Shown: positions 1-5,144 of the stretch, piece by piece
Position numbering within the stretch: the stretch's first letter is position 1
How the letters are laid out: each line of letters opens with the position of its first letter
Source: Fimenecus sp045633505
Lineage (GTDB): Bacteria > Bacillota > Clostridia > Oscillospirales > Acutalibacteraceae
Length of the DNA stretch: 19,146 nt
Direction: 5' to 3'
NCBI GenBank assembly: GCA_045633505.1
Contig: JAZQYK010000048.1
Coordinates: forward strand, 1-19,146
The notes under the pieces: model-generated
Seen by the model: only the letters and a program-made list of their open reading frames with translations
Database searches by the model: none
What the model was told of the DNA's origin: nothing
Position numbers and translations under genes: made by a program

Positions 1-18
1 CGTGACACTTGCGGTACC

Positions 19-55
19 CAAAATCTTTTTTCGCTTGGAGCGCGAAAAGATTTTG
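19..55. repeat. Palindromic insert in the anticodon-arm region of the tRNA-Leu-like gene
   Basis: Arms of 11 bp (19-29 CAAAATCTTTT and 45-55 AAAAGATTTTG) are perfectly complementary. They enclose a loop region reading TTCGCTTGGAGCGCG, in which CGC and GCG can also pair. The TTCGCTT core is shared with the palindromes at 67-112 and 136-159, while the arm sequences are unrelated to theirs. Confidence 0.75.
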
Positions 56-66
56 ACCGCTGCGTC

Positions 67-112
67 TTTTTAGCCTTCGCTTCATCCTCCACAGGAGGCG
101 CTCGGCTAAAAA
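67..112. repeat. Palindromic insert in the D-loop region of the tRNA-Leu-like gene
   Basis: Arms of 9 bp (67-75 TTTTTAGCC and 104-112 GGCTAAAAA) enclose a core of TTCGCTT followed by an inner hairpin CCTCC-ACA-GGAGG and GCGCTC. Removing the insert restores the tRNA-Leu D-arm sequence GGCAGACGC. This is the longest of the three related palindromes. The core at 30-44 looks like a deleted version that keeps TTCGCTT and GGAGCGC. Confidence 0.75.
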
Positions 113-135
113 ACTGCCAATTCCGCCACATCCGC

Positions 136-159
136 TTATTATTTTTCGCTTGATAATAA
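136..159. repeat. Third palindrome, abutting the 5' end of the tRNA-Leu-like gene
   Basis: Arms TTATTAT (136-142) and ATAATAA (153-159) are complementary and extended by a T-G wobble. The loop reads TTTTCGCTTG and contains the same TTCGCTT core as the other two palindromes. It starts at the base next to the tRNA acceptor 5' end. AT-rich arms are easy to find by chance; the shared core is what makes it notable. Confidence 0.55.
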
Positions 160-203
160 TATCATTTTAAGCCTCAAAAGTCAAGGCGAATTATAGTTGA
201 GCG

Positions 204-231
204 TTTACCAATTTGAATTTGTCGGTATAAT
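204..231 (+). promoter_or_regulatory. Promoter-like sequence without an obvious gene
   Basis: TTTACC (204-209) and TATAAT (226-231) are separated by 16 bp. The predicted transcript would start near 238 and cross a hairpin at 276-296 and the palindrome at 305-316 before reaching the XRE gene. It may be a second, upstream promoter for that gene. The rest of 160-370 shows no coding region I can support. Confidence 0.4.
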
Positions 232-275
232 TTATCTTATTAAGTATAGCGAGACCTAGTTTCCGTCGTTTTGTA

Positions 276-296
276 GGGTTCATTCACGAATGACCC
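276..296. repeat. Short intergenic hairpin
   Basis: GGGT-T-CATTC (276-285) pairs with GAATG-ACCC (288-296) across a 2-nt loop with one bulged T. It has no T tract on either side, so it is not a terminator. It resembles the short palindromic intergenic repeats common in Clostridia, but only one copy is in this window. Confidence 0.4.
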
Positions 297-304
297 GTTC
301 CAAA

Positions 305-316
305 GGTAACGTTACC
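305..316. promoter_or_regulatory. Perfect 12-bp palindrome, possible operator
   Basis: GGTAACGTTACC is self-complementary around a central CG. The layout is like LacI/GalR-family operators, but no such regulator is encoded in the window. It lies downstream of the promoter-like sequence at 204-231 and 55 bp upstream of the -35 element at 371. Function is inferred from symmetry only. Confidence 0.35.
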
Positions 317-370
317 ATATAAAAGAGATAGACAAACAATTCTCTTAACAATAATATTAGAACAATTCCC

Positions 371-399
371 TTTACAAGAGAATTTTCTTCACCTATAAT
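371..399 (+). promoter_or_regulatory. Sigma-A promoter of the XRE regulator gene
   Basis: TTTACA (371-376) and a perfect TATAAT (394-399) have a 17-bp spacer, giving a start site near 406 and a leader of about 65 nt. A 9-bp inverted repeat (AATTCTCTT at 338-346, AAGAGAATT at 376-384) overlaps the spacer and could bind a regulator. Confidence 0.75.
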
Positions 400-436
400 G
401 TTATTGTAATACCTGCAAAATCAAGCTATGATTGTG

Positions 437-448
437 TTGTAGCTACAA
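437..448. promoter_or_regulatory. 12-bp palindrome in the XRE leader, possible autoregulatory operator
   Basis: TTGTAGCTACAA is a perfect palindrome in the 5' untranslated leader, 22 bp before the XRE start codon. XRE-family regulators often bind such sites near their own promoters. That is the only link to function. Confidence 0.35.
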
Positions 449-470
449 AAAATAATTTTGAGGTGAAAAA

Positions 471-1544
471 ATGACAATCAACTTTGGTATAAACTTAAAA
501 AAATTCAGGAAAGAAAGAGAATTAACACAAGAAACTCTTGCAGAGATTTTAGGTGTGTCATTTCAGACAATCAGCAAATGGGAAAGGGCAGAAACATACC
601 CTGATATAACAATGTTGCCGACAATCGCATCATTTTTTAAAGTTTCTATTGACGATTTGCTTGGAGTTGACGAAGCACAGAAAGAGCAAAAAATCAATGA
701 ATATCTTGATTTATATGAAAGATGGCGTATTAAAGAAACTGCTGAAACGTTAGCGAAATTTAAAGTTGCAGTTAAAGAATTTTCGGGGGATTACCGTATT
801 CTTGTAAGATATATGGAACTTTTAAGATGCGAATGTGATTACAGAGATGAAAAAGCAACACAGGAATTGCTTTCTATTTATGATAATATTCAAAAGCATT
901 GTACTGATGACAGTATAAGAATGTGGTCAAAACGTATTATCTGTCAGCATTTACATAGGTTAGCCTGTTGTACAAATAATGAAAACTATCAAAAACAAGC
1001 AGATGAAATTCTTGCAGAAATGCCATCTTTACTTAATTCAAAGGAATATATTGCAATTACAATGAATGGTGATGTGGAAATGCACAGCAGGGTGTGTGAA
1101 ACTGCAATTACAGAGTTGCTTTATTTACTTGATAATTGTTTTGCTCATTATTGTTATTATGAAAGTAATTTTACAACCGAATATAAAATTGAAGTAGTCA
1201 GTAATACAAACGCGCTTTTCCATACGTTTTATCAAAACAATAATTACGGAAAAAATTGGATGCATCTTGTTTATAATTACGGCCATTTAGGACATTGGCA
1301 TTTTGAGTTAGGAAAAGAGGAAGAAGCACTGCATTATCTTAAAATTGCGGCCGAATATGCTGTTAAGTGTGATTCTGTTTTTGACAATACAGAAACAGTG
1401 GCGAAATTTTACGAGCAAGAAAGAGCTTATCGGGAAATGAATATGTGTACTCGTATGAAAGAACTTATGACAAAACATTATCCCTTATCTGACGAATTTA
1501 AATCCAAGTCTGAATTTAATGAAATAATAAAGCTCTTGGAATAA
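471..1544 (+). CDS. XRE-family transcriptional regulator with C-terminal TPR-like region
   Basis: A DNA-binding regulator of 357 aa. Residues about 8-62 form a classic Cro/C1 helix-turn-helix (LTQETLAEILGVSFQTISKW), followed by LGVDEAQ as the junction. The remaining 290 residues are helical, with repeated aromatic and acidic pairs (YLDLYERW, YNYGHLGHWHFELGKEEEALHYLKIAAEYA) typical of tetratricopeptide repeats. This layout is common in Firmicutes regulators in which the TPR part senses a peptide or partner protein. Cysteines are fairly frequent (for example CECDY, HRLACC). The ATG at 471 follows a GAGGTG ribosome binding site at 6 nt. The gene has its own promoter (371-399) and lies 54 bp upstream of the hemolysin III-type gene on the same strand, which may be its target or partner. 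The ligand is unknown. Confidence 0.85.
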   Translation: MTINFGINLKKFRKERELTQETLAEILGVSFQTISKWERAETYPDITMLPTIASFFKVSIDDLLGVDEAQKEQKINEYLDLYERWRIKETAETLAKFKVAVKEFSGDYRILVRYMELLRCECDYRDEKATQELLSIYDNIQKHCTDDSIRMWSKRIICQHLHRLACCTNNENYQKQADEILAEMPSLLNSKEYIAITMNGDVEMHSRVCETAITELLYLLDNCFAHYCYYESNFTTEYKIEVVSNTNALFHTFYQNNNYGKNWMHLVYNYGHLGHWHFELGKEEEALHYLKIAAEYAVKCDSVFDNTETVAKFYEQERAYREMNMCTRMKELMTKHYPLSDEFKSKSEFNEIIKLLE

Positions 1545-1548
1545 TAAC

Positions 1549-1577
1549 TTGCAAAACCTTGTAAATAATAGTAATAT
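1549..1577 (+). promoter_or_regulatory. Possible promoter of the hemolysin III-type gene
   Basis: TTGCAA (1549-1554) and TAATAT (1572-1577) have a 17-bp spacer; the -10 is a weak match. The inverted repeat CCTTGT (1557-1562) and ACAAGG (1582-1587) overlaps the promoter and reaches into the AAGGA ribosome binding site. It could be an operator or an RNA hairpin limiting translation. The gene may also be read from the XRE promoter. Confidence 0.35.
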
Positions 1578-1598
1578 GTTAACAAGGACGGTGAAGCT

Positions 1599-2267
1599 AT
1601 GAGCAGACTTGATTCAATAAAGTTAGCCAATTATACTCGAAAAGAGGATTGGATAAATTCAATCACTCACATAATCGGCGGTGTATTTGCACTTGTGGTT
1701 ATGTTTTTGTGTCTGAGACGTGCAATTGTTTTGAATAGAATTGATTATTTTATTCTCAGTCTGATTTATGGTGTAACAATGCTGACCGTCTTTGTTTGTT
1801 CATCGGTTTATCACGGATTGCGCCCCAATAACGCTAAAAAAGTAATGAGAATTGTTGACCACGCGATGATAAATTTTATGATTGTTGGCACAATTACACC
1901 CTATATGGTGTTGGCGGTTGCGCCGTTAAAGCCTTTAATGGCGTGGATATTGCTGATTGCTTGTTGGGTGGCAGCCATCGTAGCGGTTATACTGACTTTC
2001 ACAATGTTCAATAAGACGAAAGTCGTGCAAATGGTTCTGTATATGGTAATCGGCTGGTCGTCCTTTATGACTGTGTTTGTGTTGTGGAAGCATTTCTCGA
2101 AAACGGCAATATTTTTAATGATTGCAGGTGGGATTGCTTATACCGTCGGCGCGATTCTCTATGGCGTTGGTGCAAAGAAAAAATATTTTCACGCGGTATT
2201 TCATATATTCGTAATTCTGGGTTCGGTTTTTCATTTCCTCGGTTTGTATCTGTATGTTTTCGTATAA
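1599..2267 (+). CDS. Hemolysin III / PAQR-family integral membrane protein
   Basis: A membrane protein of 222 aa with about seven hydrophobic segments, the usual size and topology of the bacterial HlyIII (YqfA/YplQ) family. The family's metal-site motifs are present: SSVYHG (His72), DHAMINF (Asp87, His88) and HAVFHIFVILGSVFHF (His198, His202, His212). In the related adiponectin receptors, the HxxxH pair and an earlier His bind zinc. Members are named for a hemolytic activity seen in Bacillus cereus, but the physiological role in most bacteria is membrane-lipid homeostasis or unknown. The start at 1599 is set by AAGGA at 1584-1588, 10 nt upstream. The gene follows the XRE regulator by 54 bp and ends at a strong terminator whose stem includes the last base of the stop codon. 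No signal peptide is expected. Confidence 0.9.
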   Translation: MSRLDSIKLANYTRKEDWINSITHIIGGVFALVVMFLCLRRAIVLNRIDYFILSLIYGVTMLTVFVCSSVYHGLRPNNAKKVMRIVDHAMINFMIVGTITPYMVLAVAPLKPLMAWILLIACWVAAIVAVILTFTMFNKTKVVQMVLYMVIGWSSFMTVFVLWKHFSKTAIFLMIAGGIAYTVGAILYGVGAKKKYFHAVFHIFVILGSVFHFLGLYLYVFV

Positions 2268-2304
2268 AAATAAGGCTTGTAGTTTTTGCTACAAGCCTTA
2301 TTTT
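2267..2304. terminator. Bidirectional terminator between hlyIII-type gene and histidine kinase
   Basis: AAAATAAGGCTTGTAG (2267-2282) pairs perfectly over 16 bp with 2289-2304 around the loop TTTTTGC-side bases at 2283-2288. Runs of T follow the stem on both strands, so it can end the convergent XRE-hlyIII and two-component operons. The stem overlaps the stop codons of both flanking genes. Confidence 0.9.
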
Positions 2305-3745
2305 ACGCTTTTTTTATATCAAACCAGAAAATTACACCGCCGTCGGCATTTTCAACACCGTATTCAGCTTCATGAAGATTTTGAATAGCGCTGACAATTG
2401 AAAGACCAAGACCGTAACGTCCTTCTTTTCTTGAACGGGATTTATCGGCTCGATAGAAGGATTTCCAGATTTTTTCAATATCCTCGTCGTTTATATGCTC
2501 ACCGCTGTTAAACACCTTGACTCTTACGTAATCTTCATTGTCATCCACGAAGATGCGAAGTTTCATTTCTCCGCTGATATGTGAAATTGCATTTGAAACG
2601 TAGTTGTTTAATACCATTGTAAGTTTAACAATATCACCTTGACAGATAATACCGTCTTTAATATCGGATGAGTAGGTGATACCCTTATCATCAAAGACGA
2701 TTTTTTCCGAGTTTGTAAAATCTTCAACGAAGGTTTTTAACTCGAATCGCTCAAGGTCAAGTCTTGAATCTCCAAGTTCATATCTTGATAGTTCAAGAAG
2801 TTCAAATACAAGACCGTTCATTCTGTCGCTTTCTTTTGTGATTATATCACAATATTCCCTTGCACCGTCAATATCTTCTGCTTCAAGCATAAGCCCTGCA
2901 CCTTCGGCATAGCCCTTGATAATCGCAATCGGAGTTTTTAACTCGTGGGAAATACTTGATATGAACTCTTTTCTCAATTGCTCAAGTGTCTGTTTCTTTT
3001 CAATATCATCACTTAACTGACGGTTTTTCTCGTTCAAATCGTTAAGCGTGCTGTCAAGAGAGGTTGAAAGGTTGTTGATACTGTCAGAAAGAATACCGAT
3101 TTCATCCTTTGTCTTGGATTCACATTTTTCCGAAAAATCCATATTGGACATTTTCTCGGTAATCTCACTCATTCTGATAAGCGGTTTTGTAAATCTTCGG
3201 GTATAAATATAAATGAGAATCAGCGATGCAAAAAGAATAAGAATAACCGAGCCCCAAGTAAGCGTAAGCGCAACTGAAGCGTTTGCATCAACGTTTCCTT
3301 TATAACTGTAAATTTCCACTTCACCGCCAAAGGAAAGGGTTTTTCTCAATAAAATATATTGTTTTCCGTTGTTGTCATAAATCTCAATGACAGAGTCGTC
3401 GTCTAAATGCTCTTGTTTAATAATTTTTGTGTTACCGCTGATTTCTGCAATGTTCTGAGTGCTCAGGTAAAGGGGAGCGCCATCGCTGTCATAAATATCA
3501 ATTGTGATATTGTTTTCACTTTCAAGAGTGTTGACAGTACCGAAATAAATACCTGAACGAAGGTCAAGAGAATCTATGTGCTCAGCAGTCTGAATAAGTT
3601 CTTGCTTTTCGTTATAAAGATAAATATCACCCATATATGAGGTGTTGATGATAAGAATAATTACAACTGCCGCAAGAATAATTGCCGAAAGCTCAAAGAA
3701 CATTTTAAAGCGAATGCTCATACCTTTTTGCTGTTTATTATTCAT
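2303..3745 (-). CDS. Sensor histidine kinase (two TM, HAMP, HisKA, HATPase)
   Basis: A membrane sensor kinase of 480 aa. From the ATG at 3745: TM1 at about residues 17-37, an extracytoplasmic sensor of about 120 residues, TM2 at about 160-182, a HAMP linker at about 184-237 (TRRFTKPLIRMSEITEKM), and a coiled segment. The H-box is ISSISHELKTPIAII with the phospho-accepting His267, followed by the N-box (LNNYVSNAISHI), a G1-like FNSGEHI, the F-box (IWKSFYRADKSRS) and the G2 box (GRYGLGLSIV). The ATG at 3745 is preferred to an in-frame GTG 9 nt upstream because AGGAAAG lies 8 nt before it. It overlaps the response regulator stop by 8 nt (ATGAATAA), indicating translational coupling. The signal sensed is not deducible. 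The gene ends in the bidirectional terminator. Confidence 0.93.
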   Translation of the reverse strand: MNNKQQKGMSIRFKMFFELSAIILAAVVIILIINTSYMGDIYLYNEKQELIQTAEHIDSLDLRSGIYFGTVNTLESENNITIDIYDSDGAPLYLSTQNIAEISGNTKIIKQEHLDDDSVIEIYDNNGKQYILLRKTLSFGGEVEIYSYKGNVDANASVALTLTWGSVILILFASLILIYIYTRRFTKPLIRMSEITEKMSNMDFSEKCESKTKDEIGILSDSINNLSTSLDSTLNDLNEKNRQLSDDIEKKQTLEQLRKEFISSISHELKTPIAIIKGYAEGAGLMLEAEDIDGAREYCDIITKESDRMNGLVFELLELSRYELGDSRLDLERFELKTFVEDFTNSEKIVFDDKGITYSSDIKDGIICQGDIVKLTMVLNNYVSNAISHISGEMKLRIFVDDNEDYVRVKVFNSGEHINDEDIEKIWKSFYRADKSRSRKEGRYGLGLSIVSAIQNLHEAEYGVENADGGVIFWFDIKKA

Positions 3746-4427
3746 TATCGTCACTTTCCTGAATTTTATATCCTACACCATAGACGGTCTTGAGATGCTC
3801 GTTACCCCAAGCACCAAGTTTTGTGCGCAATCTTGCAACGTGAGAGTCAACGGTTCTTGTATCACCGAAATAGTCAAAACCCCAGATGTCGTCAAGCAAT
3901 TGCTCACGGCTGTAAACTCTGCCCGTGTTATCAATAAGTTTAACGAGAATTTTGAACTCCTTGGCAGTAAGAGAAACTTCTTCACCGTCAATAAAAACTT
4001 CGTGAGCATCGCGGTCAACAACAAGACCCTTCAAGTTGTTTTTGCTGGCTTCAGCCTGAGAAGCAGTACCTCTGCGAAGCAAAACTTCAACGCGTTTCAT
4101 CAAAAGCACGGGGCTGAATGGCTTTGTGACGTAATCATCAGCGCCCGACTCAAACCCTGCAAGCTGGTCAAATTCCTGACTTCTTGCAGAAAGCAGAAGA
4201 ATTGGCACGTCGGAAGTTTTTCTGATTTCACGGCAAACCTCCCAGCCGTCAATTTCAGGCATCATAATATCAAGAATTAAAAGCTCAGTATCAGGATTGT
4301 TACTAAAAAGTTTGATAGCCTCTGCACCGTTTTCAGCTTCTAAAACTTGATGACCGTTTCTTTTTAAAAAGTCACAGACAAGTTTGCGGATAAGCTGTTC
4401 ATCATCAGCAACAATAATTTTAGCCAC
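3738..4427 (-). CDS. OmpR/PhoB-family response regulator
   Basis: A DNA-binding response regulator of 229 aa. The receiver domain (about 1-115) has the acidic pair Asp8-Asp9, phospho-acceptor Asp53 in LILDIMMPEIDGW, the switch Ser80, and Lys102 in TKPFSP. The C-terminal winged helix (about 130-225) contains LTAKEFKILVKLI and the recognition region DTRTVDSHVARLRTKLG, the hallmark of the OmpR class. The start is a GTG at 4427, preceded by AAGGGGTG; no ATG upstream fits. The gene is first in a two-gene operon with the overlapping kinase and has a good promoter 32 bp upstream of the start. Its targets are unknown. None of the neighbouring genes is an obvious regulon marker. Confidence 0.95.
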   Translation of the reverse strand: MAKIIVADDEQLIRKLVCDFLKRNGHQVLEAENGAEAIKLFSNNPDTELLILDIMMPEIDGWEVCREIRKTSDVPILLLSARSQEFDQLAGFESGADDYVTKPFSPVLLMKRVEVLLRRGTASQAEASKNNLKGLVVDRDAHEVFIDGEEVSLTAKEFKILVKLIDNTGRVYSREQLLDDIWGFDYFGDTRTVDSHVARLRTKLGAWGNEHLKTVYGVGYKIQESDDNE

Positions 4428-4458
4428 AAAAACACCCCTTTGATTTTAATACAAAATC

Positions 4459-4487
4459 ATTTTATCATACTTTTCAAATATATTCAA
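4459..4487 (-). promoter_or_regulatory. Promoter of the two-component operon
   Basis: On the minus strand TTGAAT (4487-4482) and TAAAAT (4464-4459) are 17 bp apart, placing the start site near 4452 and giving a leader of about 25 nt. It lies directly downstream of the queT terminator. Confidence 0.7.
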
Positions 4488-4488
4488 C

Positions 4489-4523
4489 AAAAATAACGTG
4501 ACAACCGATTTGATTGCCACGCT
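4489..4523 (-). terminator. Rho-independent terminator of queT
   Basis: Minus strand AGCGTGGCAA (4523-4514) pairs with TTGTCACGTT (4504-4495) over 10 bp including two G-T wobbles, with a 9-nt loop and a T-rich tail (4494-4489). It is 5 bp after the queT stop codon and separates queT from the response-regulator promoter. Confidence 0.75.
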
Positions 4524-4527
4524 GTTT

Positions 4528-5037
4528 TTATAACTTTTTATCCAGTTTTGTTTTCTTTATTACCTTGTATAAAGGTATTCCAAGCCCATAGCAGATTACA
4601 AGCTCACCAAATCCTACCTGCAAAGCTGATATGAGAAATGCTTCAAATCTGAAGCCTTCAGGCATAAATAACGTAATTTCAAGACCTATGATAATCGCGT
4701 TTGAAATTACGGGGAACAATGCTGAAAGTAAAGGTAAATCCTTAAAGGTTACGTTGCGCGTTTTGTATGATAAAACTGCCGCCAATAACGTAGCAAGTGT
4801 GCCGCAAACAATGTCAACAATTCCGTAAGGACTTGTAACGTTACCTAAAAAGCAACCGATTGTAAGTCCGGGAATAGCCGCAGGGGAGAAACACGCCAGA
4901 ATTGTCAGCGCTTCGGAAAATCTGAACTGAATTCCGCCATAGGCTAAATTAAGTATTGCCGCAAAATAGGTAAGTCCGGCATAGATTGCCGCAATAACTG
5001 CGGACTTGACGATAAAACCTGTCTTTTTGTTATTCAT
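4528..5037 (-). CDS. queT: QueT-family queuosine precursor (preQ1/preQ0) transporter
   Basis: A small membrane protein of 169 aa from the ATG at 5037, with about five or six hydrophobic helices. The sequence IQFRFSEALTILACFSPAAIPGLTIGCFLGN and the SPYGIVDIVCGTLATL segment are characteristic of the QueT family (COG4708), the substrate-binding S component of an energy-coupling-factor importer for queuosine precursors. The shared energising module (EcfA/EcfT) is not in the window, as is usual for group II ECF systems. An in-frame GTG at 5046 lies inside the Shine-Dalgarno sequence GGAGTG and is not the start; the ATG at 5037 has that site 8 nt upstream. The roughly 95-nt leader is highly structured and probably a preQ1 riboswitch. 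A hairpin terminator follows directly. Confidence in the family is high; the exact substrate is inferred. Confidence 0.9.
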   Translation of the reverse strand: MNNKKTGFIVKSAVIAAIYAGLTYFAAILNLAYGGIQFRFSEALTILACFSPAAIPGLTIGCFLGNVTSPYGIVDIVCGTLATLLAAVLSYKTRNVTFKDLPLLSALFPVISNAIIIGLEITLFMPEGFRFEAFLISALQVGFGELVICYGLGIPLYKVIKKTKLDKKL

Positions 5038-5042
5038 TTTTA

Positions 5043-5130
5043 TCACTCCATAGTTTTATTTGAGAGTGAGTATTAAACCGCATTTGATACAATAATACTC
5101 AGTCTCCGTCAGGATGGTTTCGAACTGACG
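5043..5130 (-). promoter_or_regulatory. Structured leader of queT, probable preQ1 riboswitch
   Basis: On the minus strand, hairpin A is CGTCAG (5130-5125) with CTGACG (5112-5107) around a 12-nt loop TTCGAAACCATC. Hairpin B is GAGTATTA (5100-5093) with TAATACTC (5075-5068). AAACC in loop A (5120-5116) can pair with GGTTT next to hairpin B (5079-5075), giving a pseudoknot. TCACTC (5069-5064), overlapping the 3' arm of hairpin B, is complementary to GAGTGA of the Shine-Dalgarno region (5048-5043), which suggests a translational switch. preQ1 riboswitches, including class III in Ruminococcaceae, are known upstream of queT genes. I assign a preQ1 riboswitch by position and architecture and have not matched a consensus. 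The strand pairings are seen directly; ligand and class are inferred. Confidence 0.65.
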
Positions 5131-5144
5131 TTTATTTAAACAAA

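Larger units (their letters stand above)
1..135 (-). pseudogene. tRNA-Leu-like gene, interrupted by two palindromes, 3' end outside window
   Basis: Read on the minus strand from 135, the sequence starts GCGGATG (acceptor 5' strand), then TG, then GCGGAATTGGCAG at 126-114. This is the standard bacterial tRNA-Leu D-arm sequence, normally continued by ACGC. Here the ACGC is displaced by a palindromic insert (67-113) and resumes at 65-62. A second palindrome (19-55) sits where the anticodon arm should be. After it, GGTAC CGCAA GTGTC (18-4) can form a Leu-type long variable arm, and the T arm would begin at position 3 and lie beyond the edge. No normal 7-nt anticodon loop can be drawn, so I call it a broken or repeat-carrying tRNA-Leu. 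Whether the RNA is made or processed cannot be seen. An intact tRNA-Leu(UAA) is at 6434-6520. Alternative: a dispersed repeat built from tRNA fragments. Confidence 0.6.

Noticed and set aside
19..159. CRISPR array or rho-independent terminators
   Set aside because: The palindromes have different arms, no regular repeat-spacer spacing, and no T tract placed after a gene. They fit insertions in a tRNA-like sequence better.
2084..2401. Plus-strand open frame overlapping the hemolysin III-type gene and crossing the terminator
   Set aside because: It is a shadow of a clearly recognisable gene, runs through the terminator hairpin into the antisense of the kinase gene and resembles no family.
3704..3714. 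AAGCGAA, the complement of the palindrome core, within the kinase gene (also TTCGCTT near 5554 in the hydrolase gene)
   Set aside because: Both lie in normal coding sequence without flanking inverted repeats, so they are chance 7-mers.
3642..4280. 212-codon plus-strand open frame antisense to the response regulator
   Set aside because: The response regulator on the other strand has all family motifs; the antisense frame has no ribosome site and no recognisable domain.
5038..5046. GTG at 5046 as the queT start
   Set aside because: The GTG is part of the Shine-Dalgarno sequence GGAGTG that serves the ATG at 5037.
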